Under the pieces are notes generated by a model. That model was given only the letters and a program-made list of their open reading frames with translations, had not been told where the DNA came from and made no database searches. The translations under genes and the position numbers were made by a program. Below are positions 10,975-18,996 of a DNA stretch of 23,020 bases, piece by piece; positions within the stretch are counted from its first letter, which is position 1; every line of letters starts with the position of its first letter. Source of the stretch: a virus; IMG/VR virus record IMGVR_UViG_3300030109_002358, positions 1 through 23,020 of that record, one strand, 5' to 3'.

Positions 10975-13009
10975 CGTAGAGAACACAGTGACTAAAAGGG
11001 GCGGTAAGCTTCATCTTGATCCCTATGAGGCAACTAATAGTCTTGTAATGGTTGGTATTCAAGTAGAAGGGCAAGAACCTGTACAATACACTTTTGATCA
11101 CACTGAATATAATTGCGAAACAGATAAATATAATTCTGACCAGATAGAAATACAATCTATATTAGATAAAACAACATTATTAATAGGGCATAACATTAAT
11201 CACGACTTACTGTGGTTGTGGGAGACAGGGTTTAGATATGATGGCCCTGTATACGACACGATGATAGCGGAATACATATTGCAACGCGCTCAAAAAGAGC
11301 CGCTATCTCTTGAGGCAGTAGCAGAGCGCAGAGACTTATTATTTAAAAAGCAAGATACACTAAAACAGTACATGAAACAGGGCGTATCAATTGATGCAAT
11401 CCCCTACGAAGAATTGCAAGAGTATCTGTACGCTGATTTACGCACTACCATGCAATTATACTTAGAACAATTATCTGATTATCAAGATGAATACAACAAA
11501 GGTCTTTTGCCTGTAGTTGATTTGTCTATGGAAACTTGTGCATTGCTTGCTAAGATGTATAGGAATGGCTTCACTGTAGATGCAAACGCATTAGAAGCAG
11601 TGCGTAATGAATTTGAGAATGAAAAGCAATCACTTATTATTGAGTTAAATAAACAAATTAAATTACTGATGGGGGATACCCCAATTAATTTAAACTCTCC
11701 TGAACAGTTATCGTGGGTCATTTATTCGCGTAAGCCTCGCAATAAAACGCAATGGGCAAACGACTTTGATCCTTATATGAAACCTGATTTGTTTAAACGC
11801 CTTGTTAATAGCTCATCTATTGCTGTACGCAAAACAAACGCACAAAAATGTATGGCATGTAAAGGGTATGGTACATACTATAAAAAGAAAAAAGATGGTA
11901 ATGCTTACAAAAACCCAACAAAGTGCCCTGAGTGTGTAGGTGCTGGGTATATATTAAAAAATATAAACGAGTTAGCAGGTTTAAAATTCTCACCTCCCAA
12001 CGCAAAATGGCATAGTGCAAATGGTTTTACTACTAGCAAAATAAATCTTGAGTTTTTAGAGCGTGTCGCTAAAAGTAAAAACATGGATGATGCTGTTAGT
12101 TTTTTATTTAATATAAGAAGACTAAGTGCGATTGATACATATCTAAATAGTTTTGTAGAGGGGATTAATACTTTTTTAAAACCAGATGGTAAATTACACG
12201 TTCGTTTGACACAGCATATGACTTCTACTGGACGATTCTCTGGACGAGATCCTAATATGCAGAATATGCCAAGGGGTGGTACATTTCCTGTGAAAAAAGT
12301 GTTTGTTTCACGCTGGGATGGCGGCAAGATTATGGAGGCTGACTTTGCTCAGCTAGAATTTAGGGTGGCGGCATTTTTGTCGCAGGATCAAGTGGCAATG
12401 AAAGAAGTATCGGAGGGTTTTGATGTCCACTCATACACCGCAAAAGTCATTTCGGAAGCGGGTCAGGCAACTAGCAGGCAGGAGGCGAAAGCACATACAT
12501 TTGCGCCGCTCTATGGAGCGACAGGATACGGCAGAACTGTCCCAGAAGCCAAATACTACGAACACTTCACAGAAAAGTACAAAGGAATCGCAGGTTGGCA
12601 TCAAAGACTAGCTAAAGAAGTGTTGACCCATCGTAAAATTACTACACCTAGTGGCAGAGAATTTTCATTTCCTAATGTAAGGCGCAGGAAAAATGGAACG
12701 ATTACAGATTTTACTGCCATAAAAAATTACCCAGTACAATCTTTTGCTACCGCAGACATAGTTCCTGCTGTGCTATTAGAAATAGACCTAAGAATGGCAG
12801 GTATGCAATCTAAAATTGTTAACTCTGTGCATGACTCAATCGTAATTGATGTTCATCCTGATGAGGAGAAGCGAATAATAACTATTATAGATGCTGTTAG
12901 CTGTAGTTTAAAATCAATAATAGATGAAAGGTTTAAGATTAATTTTAACGTACCCCTTGCGCTAGAAGCAAAAATTGGTGTAAACTGGCTGGATCAAAAG
13001 GAGGTCTGA
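10958..13009 (+). CDS. polA: Family A DNA polymerase with 3'-5' exonuclease and zinc-motif insert, 683 aa
   Basis: This is the replicative polymerase. The proofreading exonuclease has Exo I with Asp6 and Glu8 (LDVENT), Exo II with Asn79 and Asp83 (GHNINHDLL), and Exo III with Tyr156 and Asp160. An insert at about residues 295-332 carries two CxxCxGxG motifs (Cys298/Cys301 and Cys323/Cys326), as in half a DnaJ zinc domain. Polymerase motif A is ADFAQLEFR (Asp462), motif B is RQEAKAHTFAPLYG (Arg507, Lys511, Phe515, Tyr519), and motif C is VHDS (His625, Asp626). Phe515 corresponds to residue 762 of E. coli Pol I. Motif C ends in Ser where Glu is usual. The insert lies in the thumb region, roughly where T7 polymerase carries its thioredoxin-binding loop. 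The gene overlaps the preceding nuclease gene by 17 bases. Confidence 0.95.
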   Translation: MKVVLDVENTVTKRGGKLHLDPYEATNSLVMVGIQVEGQEPVQYTFDHTEYNCETDKYNSDQIEIQSILDKTTLLIGHNINHDLLWLWETGFRYDGPVYDTMIAEYILQRAQKEPLSLEAVAERRDLLFKKQDTLKQYMKQGVSIDAIPYEELQEYLYADLRTTMQLYLEQLSDYQDEYNKGLLPVVDLSMETCALLAKMYRNGFTVDANALEAVRNEFENEKQSLIIELNKQIKLLMGDTPINLNSPEQLSWVIYSRKPRNKTQWANDFDPYMKPDLFKRLVNSSSIAVRKTNAQKCMACKGYGTYYKKKKDGNAYKNPTKCPECVGAGYILKNINELAGLKFSPPNAKWHSANGFTTSKINLEFLERVAKSKNMDDAVSFLFNIRRLSAIDTYLNSFVEGINTFLKPDGKLHVRLTQHMTSTGRFSGRDPNMQNMPRGGTFPVKKVFVSRWDGGKIMEADFAQLEFRVAAFLSQDQVAMKEVSEGFDVHSYTAKVISEAGQATSRQEAKAHTFAPLYGATGYGRTVPEAKYYEHFTEKYKGIAGWHQRLAKEVLTHRKITTPSGREFSFPNVRRRKNGTITDFTAIKNYPVQSFATADIVPAVLLEIDLRMAGMQSKIVNSVHDSIVIDVHPDEEKRIITIIDAVSCSLKSIIDERFKINFNVPLALEAKIGVNWLDQKEV

Positions 13010-13011
13010 AA

Positions 13012-13908
13012 ATGACAAATCAAATAACTACGCTTGACTCTGGAAACTTTGCTGAAATGGCAAAGGCTATGGGCATGATGCAAGATATGGAAATAGATGG
13101 CAAATCCAAAGCTTCTACACTTCCCCGTCTTCGCATTTGGAATCAAGCAGTAATGGGTCAGGTGGAGATTAAGGGCAAGATGAAGAATATGGAGGTAGTG
13201 CCTGCTGGTATGTACCGTCTTCAAATGCCTGATGACACATATGTATATGCAGAAAGAGCACATCTACGTATATTTGTACAGCGTTTTATGTACAAGCGTT
13301 ATGACTCAAACAATAATATGTATATTAAAACACTGATGGCAGAAGATCTAAAAGGAGACCTTAAAGATAATACAGGTGGCCTTAACTGTGGTAAACCCGC
13401 TGGTTACATTAAAGATTTTCAAGCATTGCCTGAAGACACGAAAACATTAATTAAACAGATTAAAAGAGTACGTGTGCTACTAGGCGAAGTTACACTCGAA
13501 AATGCGGTTGATGGAGAAGGTAATGAAGTATCTTCAGAAATAATACAACCTTTCATTTGGGAAATAGACAATAGAGATGCTTTTAAAACAATGGGTGAAC
13601 CATTCACTCAGTTAGCAAAGCAACGCCGCTTACCAGTACAGCATTCTATTGATTGCGATACTGAAGAACGGTCTATGGCAACTGGTGTTAAATTTTATGT
13701 ACCAACTGCAAGTGTTGACTTAACTAAAACAATTGATCTTTCTGAAGACGATCAGAAAAAGTTTAGTGACTTTATAGAGTGGATTAATAATTACAATGAC
13801 TATATTGTTTCTGCTTGGAATGAAAAGCGCACAGAAAAACTTTCTGCTGAAGATGCAGAGTTAGTTAATGACTTTGTTGAAATAGAGGCTGATGAGACAG
13901 ACGGATGA
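13012..13908 (+). CDS. Conserved replication-module protein, candidate single-strand DNA-binding protein, 298 aa
   Basis: The family is not named with certainty. I have seen the same kind of protein following polA in marine phages: an N-terminal LAELAxAMGM-like helix, a P-R-L-R-I strand and VVPAGMYRL, LRIFVQRFMYKRY, GGLNCGKPAGYIKDF and VRVLLGEVTL. The beta-rich middle, the aromatic and basic strands, and a very acidic C-terminus (NDFVEIEADETDG) are the usual signs of a single-strand DNA-binding protein with an interaction tail. It is preceded by AAGGAGGT, the best Shine-Dalgarno in the window, which suits a protein needed in large amounts. A recombination or DNA-annealing factor is an alternative. 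No other SSB candidate is visible nearby. Its stop overlaps the nuclease start (ATGA). Confidence 0.55.
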   Translation: MTNQITTLDSGNFAEMAKAMGMMQDMEIDGKSKASTLPRLRIWNQAVMGQVEIKGKMKNMEVVPAGMYRLQMPDDTYVYAERAHLRIFVQRFMYKRYDSNNNMYIKTLMAEDLKGDLKDNTGGLNCGKPAGYIKDFQALPEDTKTLIKQIKRVRVLLGEVTLENAVDGEGNEVSSEIIQPFIWEIDNRDAFKTMGEPFTQLAKQRRLPVQHSIDCDTEERSMATGVKFYVPTASVDLTKTIDLSEDDQKKFSDFIEWINNYNDYIVSAWNEKRTEKLSAEDAELVNDFVEIEADETDG

Positions 13909-14786
13909 ACATAAATCACTCTGGCGAAATTAAAGTACATAAGTACTTAAATGATGTTCGCAAGGGCAAACGTGGCATGTCAGATGCCACTATTGCTCGT
14001 GTGGTAAAAGATGTAGAAGAAGCTGTTAAAAAACAATTTAATCAAGGCGAACATAAATTCACATTAAGAATGTCAAACATAGGAAGGCCGTATTGCCAAC
14101 TATGGTTTGCTAAGAATAAACCCAAAGAAGGCATTGATCCCCCTCCTAATTTTCTTATGAACATGATGTTGGGAGACATCGTAGAAGCTGTTTTTAAAGG
14201 AGTGTTAACAGAAGCAGGTGTAGATTTTAGTGATGGCTTTAAGTCTACGCTTAATGCTGGAGAGCACAAAATACAAGGGACACATGATTTAATTGTAGAT
14301 AATAAAGTAGACGATATTAAATCTGCTTCTCCGTGGTCTTATAAAAATAAATTCAAGGACTATGAAACTCTAAGAGACCATGACGCATTTGGTTATATAG
14401 GTCAGTTAGCAGGATATGCTAAAGCACTAGGAGTAGAACCCGGAGGGTGGTGGGTCATAAATAAAGCTAATGGAGAATTTAAGTATGTTTCTGCATGGAA
14501 CATGCTACCAGAAGTTGAGGATGTTTTAGATGAAGTAAAACAAAAAGTAGATGAATTAGAAACAACTAATAAGTTTAGACGTTGTTTTGCCCCAGTCGCT
14601 GAAACTTTTAGAAGAAAAGAAACAGGTAACACCATTTTAGCTGAAGAATGTTCTTGGTGTAGTTACAGACATAAGTGTTGGCCCTCCCTCAAAGAGCTAC
14701 CCTCACTTCCATCCCAAGCAAAAGAGCCGCCTACGGTTGGATATATTGAGATAGCAAATGAGTATAAAATCAAGCAAAGCGCGTAG
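13905..14786 (+). CDS. PD-(D/E)XK nuclease, Cas4/RecB-like with iron-sulfur cysteines, 293 aa
   Basis: This is probably the phage exonuclease that degrades host DNA or processes ends. The nuclease motifs are in order: Glu94 in LGDIVEAVF, Asp128 in IQGTHDLIVD, Asp137 with Lys139 in VDDIKSASP, and Gln167/Tyr171 in YIGQLAGYA. One Cys before the core (Cys64 in GRPYCQLW) and three after it (Cys249, Cys252, Cys258 in EECSWCSYRHKCWP) form the four-cysteine set that holds an iron-sulfur cluster in Cas4 and AddB-type nucleases. The length is usual for phage Cas4-like exonucleases; there is no CRISPR locus here. It is joined by ATGA to the candidate SSB gene, and its last 29 bases overlap the endonuclease gene. 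Confidence 0.85.
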   Translation: MNINHSGEIKVHKYLNDVRKGKRGMSDATIARVVKDVEEAVKKQFNQGEHKFTLRMSNIGRPYCQLWFAKNKPKEGIDPPPNFLMNMMLGDIVEAVFKGVLTEAGVDFSDGFKSTLNAGEHKIQGTHDLIVDNKVDDIKSASPWSYKNKFKDYETLRDHDAFGYIGQLAGYAKALGVEPGGWWVINKANGEFKYVSAWNMLPEVEDVLDEVKQKVDELETTNKFRRCFAPVAETFRRKETGNTILAEECSWCSYRHKCWPSLKELPSLPSQAKEPPTVGYIEIANEYKIKQSA

Positions 14787-15219
14787 TAATGCCCTTAAAC
14801 ACGGATATCGTTCTGGATTAGAGCTAACTGTGCTAGAATCTTTGATTAAGCGCAGATGTAATGCTAAGTACGAGTGTTTAAAAATTGAGTGGGAAGATTT
14901 AACGTATAGAAAATATACTCCAGATTTTTTACTGCCTAATGGTATTCTTATAGAAACTAAGGGCAGGTTTACTCCCGCAGACAGACTAAAACATTTGACG
15001 ATTAAAAAACAACATCCGTCTTTAGATATAAGATTTGTATTTACAAATAGTAAATCTAAATTAAGAAAAGGTTCTACTACTACATATGCTGATTGGTGCA
15101 GTAAGCATGGCTTTATGTATGCTGATAAAGATGTTCCAGAAAGCTGGATTAAAGAAAGGAAAAGAAAAATGCCTTCTAAACTAGTATTCTTTCCATTTAA
15201 AAAAATTAAGAGGTTGTAA
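14758..15219 (+). CDS. Endonuclease I (T7 gp3-like Holliday junction resolvase), 153 aa
   Basis: The enzyme cuts branched DNA and, in T7, also helps degrade host DNA. It matches T7 gp3 along its whole length: YRSGLE with Glu22, TPDFLLPNGI with Asp56, IETKGRF with Glu66 and Lys68, then KKQHPSLDIRFVF and WCSKHGFMYADK before PESWIKE. These are the four catalytic positions of the T7 enzyme. The size is nearly the same as T7 gp3. The start at 14758 overlaps the previous gene by 29 bases with a poor ribosome binding site. It is kept because no other start leaves the SGLE motif in place with an N-terminal arm like that of T7. Confidence 0.9.
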   Translation: MSIKSSKARSNALKHGYRSGLELTVLESLIKRRCNAKYECLKIEWEDLTYRKYTPDFLLPNGILIETKGRFTPADRLKHLTIKKQHPSLDIRFVFTNSKSKLRKGSTTTYADWCSKHGFMYADKDVPESWIKERKRKMPSKLVFFPFKKIKRL

Positions 15220-15590
15220 TGTCAGAAGATAAAAAAAGCTCCTCATTCGCTGTAGCAATAATTCCATCCTTTGATGATGATGGAAAATGGGACGGCACTA
15301 TTTCTACACAGTTAGAGGAAGAAATAGGAAACGATCTTTTGGAAGATGAAGTAATTCAAATTCGTGGTATTTGTGGCATGATGACTGCATGTTTAAAATT
15401 AATGGAAGAAGAACCTGAATTATTGGACTACATAAAAGAATACTTTATTGCTAACTTTCAAGACATGCTACGTGAAATAATCGGGGAGCCAGAGGAAGAA
15501 GAAGAAGAAATAAAACCTCTGTTTACTCGTAGTAAAGATGGAAAAGTTATTACTTTAAATTTTAATACAAAAACATTTGGAAATGCATAA
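15219..15590 (+). CDS. Acidic hypothetical protein, 123 aa
   Basis: No family is recognised. It starts at the ATG of a TAATG junction with the endonuclease gene and ends in the same way at the next gene. The protein starts MSEDKKSSSFAVAIIPSFDD. Its central helical part is QIRGICGMMTACLKLMEEE, followed by a run of Glu (EPEEEEEEIKP, encoded by repeated GAA codons at about 15495-15510). It ends with a short strand region (VITLNFNTK). The run could slip during replication. A protein-interaction or DNA-mimic role could be imagined from the charge but is not supported by a motif. Confidence 0.65.
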   Translation: MSEDKKSSSFAVAIIPSFDDDGKWDGTISTQLEEEIGNDLLEDEVIQIRGICGMMTACLKLMEEEPELLDYIKEYFIANFQDMLREIIGEPEEEEEEIKPLFTRSKDGKVITLNFNTKTFGNA

Positions 15591-15904
15591 TGGGTTTAGA
15601 AAGTATACGTTCTGAATTAACAGAAGAATTAAATGCAATAATAGAGGATACCGTTGAAGATGAAATCTTTGATATGGTTACGAAACCAAAACATTACAAT
15701 ACTGGTAAATATGAAACATATGACATTATTGTAGATGTTCTTGGCAAAAAAGAGGCTATCCATTATTGCCGTGGTAATGTTTTAAAGTACATGTTGCACC
15801 GCCTTTGGAACAAAGGAGATCCAATTGAAAATGCTTGCAAGGCTCAGTGGTATCTTGAAAAGATGATTGAATTAATGAAAGAAACAGAAGGAACTGATTG
15901 GTAA
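15590..15904 (+). CDS. DUF3310 protein (T7 gp1.7-like), 104 aa
   Basis: The C-terminal 75 residues match DUF3310 clearly: KPKHY (32-36), TYDIIVDVLGKKEA, the hallmark YCRGNVLKYMLHRLWNKGD (59-77) and KAQWYLEKMIELM at the end. DUF3310 includes T7 gp1.7, a nucleotide kinase acting on dGMP and dTMP, so it fits its place just before the ribonucleotide reductase genes. It may help supply deoxynucleotides; whether this short member is active is not shown. The first 30 residues are acidic and variable. Translational TAATG junctions lie on both sides. Confidence 0.85.
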   Translation: MGLESIRSELTEELNAIIEDTVEDEIFDMVTKPKHYNTGKYETYDIIVDVLGKKEAIHYCRGNVLKYMLHRLWNKGDPIENACKAQWYLEKMIELMKETEGTDW

Positions 15905-16083
15905 TGTCAGTTGAAATAAAAGTTGACTTACAGTTTGAAATCAATATAACTGAAGTTTCAGAAGAACATAGGCACGAAGATGGAATCAGAGAAATTATAT
16001 CAGAAGTGCTCGATGCGTGTATGTATGACATTCCGGGTTCGGAACTCAAAAGCTGTGAAATCGCTATTAAAGGAATTGATTAA
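15904..16083 (+). CDS. Small hypothetical protein, 59 aa
   Basis: It is read from the ATG at 15904 in a TAATG junction. A TTG two codons earlier is in frame but is not needed. The product starts MSVEIKVDLQFEINITEVSEE and reads as strand, strand, helix (IREIISEVLDACMYDI), strand (SCEIAIKGID). It is acidic, compact and soluble. No family is recognised. Its stop overlaps the nrdA start codon, so it is co-translated with the reductase and could be a small accessory protein, but this is position alone. Confidence 0.6.
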   Translation: MSVEIKVDLQFEINITEVSEEHRHEDGIREIISEVLDACMYDIPGSELKSCEIAIKGID

Positions 16084-17861
16084 TGCAGTACCTCATTGAC
16101 TACTTAGGTATTGAGATAGATTTAAACAGGGACAGAGAGCTTAGTGAGCAAGCTATGTCTTTACTTAAAGAATATTACATGATTGATAAAGAGACTAAAG
16201 CACAAGAAGCATTTGCTCGTGCGGCAGTAGCTTACTGTGAAGGAGACTTAGATTTTGCCCAACGTATTTATGATTATGCTAGCAAGCAATGGTTTATGTT
16301 TGCTTCTCCTGTATTGTCTAATGCACCAAGACATGGAGAAAAAATCAAAGGTTTGCCTATCTCTTGTTTCCTTACTTATGTTGGGGATACTTTGGAATCT
16401 CTCATTTCACACAATGCAGAAGTCGCATGGCTTTCTGTCAAAGGAGGTGGCGTGGGAGGACACTGGTCTGATGTACGTCCAGTAAGTGATAAAGCACCGG
16501 GTGTTGTACCCTTTATGAAGGTTGTTGATTCTCAGATGACAGCCTATAAGCAGGGCAAGACCCGTAAGGGTAGTTATGCCGCATACCTTGACATATCACA
16601 TCCTGAGATTATAGAATTTATTAAGTTTAAAGATCCCACTGGTGGGGATTCAAATCGTAAGTGTTATAATTTATTTAACGCAGTTAATATTACAGATGCT
16701 TTTATGGAGGCAGTACAACGTGGAGAACAATGGGAATTACGATGCCCTGATTCAGGAGCTATTAGATCTACAATCCAAGCTAGAGAGTTGTGGAAACGAA
16801 TACTTGAAGCTCGCTTCAAAACAGGGTCACCTTATCTTAACTTCATCGACACAGCCAACAGAGGGCTTCCAGAGTCTCAACGATCACTTGGCCTCGCAAT
16901 TAGAGGCTCTAACTTATGCAATGAAATCCATCTCGCTACATCTGAAGAACGCACAGCAGTTTGCTGTCTCTCCTCAGTCAACCTTGAAAAGTGGGATGAA
17001 TGGCGAGACACCCGAATGGTTCAAGACTTGGTACGACTCTTGGACAACGTCCTTAAATTCTTTATCCGCAATGCTCCAGAAGAAATAGAGAAGGCTAGAT
17101 ACAGTGCGTACATGGAAAGATCAATTGGCCTTGGAGCAATGGGCTTTCATGGTTACCTGCAAAACAAAGGAATTGCTTGGGAGTCTCGACAAGCAACAGG
17201 CCAAAATTATCAAATGTTTAAACGCATCAAGAAGGATGCTCTTAAATCAACCTACGAGCTTGGTAAGGAAAGGGGTGAGTGTCCTGATATGGCGGGTACA
17301 GGGAGGCGTAATGCTCACCTACTTGCGATTGCTCCGAATGCTAACTCGTCAATCATTTGCGGGTGCTCAGCGTCTATTGAGCCTATCAAGTCGAATGCAT
17401 ACACGCACAGAACTCGTGCAGGGGCGCATTTGGTCAAGAACAAAGCCTTAGAAAAAGTGTTGGAGGCACATGGTGAAAATACAAAGGCAACGTGGAAAAG
17501 CATTATTATTAGCGAAGGCTCTGTCCAGCATCTGGACTTCCTCACAGATCACGAGAAGGATGTTTTTAAGACAGCCTTTGAACTCGATCAGGGGTGGGTT
17601 GTTGAACATGCGGCTAAGAGACAGGAATTTATATGCCAAGGGCAATCGGTAAATCTGTTTTTCCCTGCTGGTGTAGAACCTAAATACCCTAACGCAGTGC
17701 ATATGAAAGCGTGGAAAGATGGGCTTAAAGGTTTGTATTATCTACGCACTAATGCAGGTGTGTCTGCTGATAAAGTAGGTAAGTCTGTTGCTCGTACTGC
17801 TTTAAAAGACTATGCATCTCAAGAGGAAGAGGGGGATGAATGTCTCTCCTGTCAGGGATAA
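16083..17861 (+). CDS. nrdA: Class I ribonucleotide reductase, large (alpha) subunit, 592 aa
   Basis: The enzyme reduces ribonucleoside diphosphates to supply deoxynucleotides for phage DNA synthesis, together with the beta subunit. Catalytic features are visible: redox Cys95 (ISCF), the N-x-C-x-E motif Asn277, Cys279 and Glu281 (NLCNE), the partner cysteine at 294/295, and the PNANSSIICGCSASIEP loop. The radical-relay Tyr552-Tyr553 (LYYLRT) and the C-terminal CLSC (587-590), which is re-reduced by thioredoxin or glutaredoxin, are also present. It starts almost at the catalytic core, so the N-terminal ATP cone that switches off bacterial NrdA is missing. It is much shorter than E. coli NrdA (761 aa). 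The start is a TAATG junction. A terminator follows 70 bases after the stop. Confidence 0.95.
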   Translation: MQYLIDYLGIEIDLNRDRELSEQAMSLLKEYYMIDKETKAQEAFARAAVAYCEGDLDFAQRIYDYASKQWFMFASPVLSNAPRHGEKIKGLPISCFLTYVGDTLESLISHNAEVAWLSVKGGGVGGHWSDVRPVSDKAPGVVPFMKVVDSQMTAYKQGKTRKGSYAAYLDISHPEIIEFIKFKDPTGGDSNRKCYNLFNAVNITDAFMEAVQRGEQWELRCPDSGAIRSTIQARELWKRILEARFKTGSPYLNFIDTANRGLPESQRSLGLAIRGSNLCNEIHLATSEERTAVCCLSSVNLEKWDEWRDTRMVQDLVRLLDNVLKFFIRNAPEEIEKARYSAYMERSIGLGAMGFHGYLQNKGIAWESRQATGQNYQMFKRIKKDALKSTYELGKERGECPDMAGTGRRNAHLLAIAPNANSSIICGCSASIEPIKSNAYTHRTRAGAHLVKNKALEKVLEAHGENTKATWKSIIISEGSVQHLDFLTDHEKDVFKTAFELDQGWVVEHAAKRQEFICQGQSVNLFFPAGVEPKYPNAVHMKAWKDGLKGLYYLRTNAGVSADKVGKSVARTALKDYASQEEEGDECLSCQG

Positions 17862-17891
17862 CAAATACTGTGATATACTACTAAAAATATA

Positions 17892-17919
17892 TTGACTAAT
17901 TCTCTCGTGTGAGTATAAC
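17892..17919 (+). promoter_or_regulatory. Sigma-70-like promoter before nrdB
   Basis: A TTGACT at 17892-17897 and TATAAC at 17914-17919 are 16 bases apart, in the context tATTGAC...GTATAACTA. The same wording recurs at 18963-18990 downstream of nrdB. The expected start would be near 17926, only a few bases before the terminator hairpin at 17932. This makes sense only if the terminator is leaky, regulated or avoided. Recognition by host RNA polymerase is inferred from the boxes; no phage RNA polymerase is seen in the window. Confidence 0.5.
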
Positions 17920-17931
17920 TACTCTCCTGTT

Positions 17932-17954
17932 GCCCACTCCGGTGGGCTTTTTTT
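17932..17954 (+). terminator. Intrinsic terminator between nrdA and nrdB
   Basis: GCCCAC (17932-17937) pairs with GTGGGC (17942-17947) around TCCG and is followed by seven T. It would stop the long replication transcript after nrdA. It would also stop transcripts from the promoter-like site 12 bases upstream after about 30 nucleotides, unless termination is incomplete. nrdB starts 25 bases after the T-run. Confidence 0.85.
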
Positions 17955-17979
17955 ACGCTATAAAACGGAGCTATACAAA

Positions 17980-18942
17980 GTGCCACTATTAGAAGAAACT
18001 AAAACTTACAAGCCTTTTCAATATCCTTGGGCTGTAGAAAAAGCAATATCCCATGAAAAAGTACATTGGGGTGAATGGGAATGTAAGCTACAAGATGATG
18101 TAGCTCAATGGGGCAATGGGAAGTTAACAGATGTCGAACGAAACCATATCACGCAAATACTTAGACTATTTACGCAGTCAGATGTCCAAGTTGGAACTAA
18201 CTATTTGGAATGCTATATACCAAAATTTAAAAACAATGAAATACGTGCAATGCTTACTAGCTTTGCTAATCGTGAATTTGTTCACCAGCGTTCTTATGCT
18301 CTACTTAATGATACGTTAGGTCTACCTGAAGAAGAGTTCTCAGCCTTCCTAGAATACTCTGAGATGGCAGATAAGATTGAGTTCATGGCTGACATAGACG
18401 TAAACACTTACAGTGGCTTAGGCAAGGCTGTAGCGCGTTCTGTGATCAATGAAGGTATGTCTTTGTTCAGTGCATTTGTTATGCTACTTAACTACCAAAG
18501 ATACGGCAAGATGAGAGGCATGTGTGAGATAGTGGAGTGGTCAGTTCGTGATGAGACTATGCATTGCGAAGGAATGACAAAACTATTCCATACATTTTGT
18601 GAGGAACACCCAAGGATTGTTAACGATGAATTTAAATCAAATATCTATCAAATGGTTAGAGATGCAGTCGCACTTGAAGATAAAGTTATTGACCTTGCGT
18701 ATGAGATGGGGGATCTTGAAGGATTATCTTCAGACGAAGTTAAACATTATATACGCTACATTGCCGATAGAAGACTTATACAGTTGGGCCTCAAGGGTAA
18801 TTACAAAGTTAAAGAGAACCCTTTGCCGTGGGTAGATTGGATTATTGCTGGGGATTCCCATAAGAACTTCTTTGAGGGCGTTGTTACAGACTACAATGCC
18901 GCAGGTATGGATGGTGATGATTGGGGTTGGCAAGCCGCGTAA
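17980..18942 (+). CDS. nrdB: Class I ribonucleotide reductase, small (beta) subunit, 320 aa
   Basis: The protein holds the di-iron/tyrosyl radical cofactor that activates the alpha subunit. The ligand set is visible in order: Asp68 (TQSDVQVG), Glu99 and His102 with the radical Tyr106 in NREFVHQRSYALL, Glu158 in VINEGMSLFSAF, then Glu192 and His195 in RDETMHCEG. The radical tyrosine is kept, so a normal Tyr cofactor is expected. The end, DDWGWQAA, is the likely alpha-binding tail. It starts with GTG at 17980, with CGGAG upstream, giving an N-terminus PLLEETKTYKPFQYPW. The position after a terminator means it needs read-through or the promoter-like site at 17892; lower expression than nrdA is possible. 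Confidence 0.93.
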   Translation: MPLLEETKTYKPFQYPWAVEKAISHEKVHWGEWECKLQDDVAQWGNGKLTDVERNHITQILRLFTQSDVQVGTNYLECYIPKFKNNEIRAMLTSFANREFVHQRSYALLNDTLGLPEEEFSAFLEYSEMADKIEFMADIDVNTYSGLGKAVARSVINEGMSLFSAFVMLLNYQRYGKMRGMCEIVEWSVRDETMHCEGMTKLFHTFCEEHPRIVNDEFKSNIYQMVRDAVALEDKVIDLAYEMGDLEGLSSDEVKHYIRYIADRRLIQLGLKGNYKVKENPLPWVDWIIAGDSHKNFFEGVVTDYNAAGMDGDDWGWQAA

Positions 18943-18962
18943 TAAGTATTTAATATAACCTA

Positions 18963-18990
18963 TTGACATTTATGTTAATTAGTGTATAAC
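18963..18990 (+). promoter_or_regulatory. Sigma-70-like promoter after nrdB
   Basis: A consensus TTGACA at 18963-18968 and TATAAC at 18985-18990, 16 bases apart, share ATTGAC...GTATAACTA with the site at 17892-17919. Downstream on the plus strand there is no gene, only about 95 structured bases ending in a terminator. The predicted start is near 18997. It is the strongest -35 box I noticed in the intergenic regions. Confidence 0.55.
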
Positions 18991-18996
18991 TATTAG

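Noticed and set aside
13905-14786. Cas4 as part of a CRISPR system
   Set aside because: No repeat array or other cas genes are present; the iron-sulfur PD-(D/E)XK protein is the usual phage exonuclease type.
16642-17088. 148-residue open frame on the plus strand inside nrdA
   Set aside because: It lies wholly within the conserved nrdA frame, which has all catalytic motifs; the alternative product has no motif.
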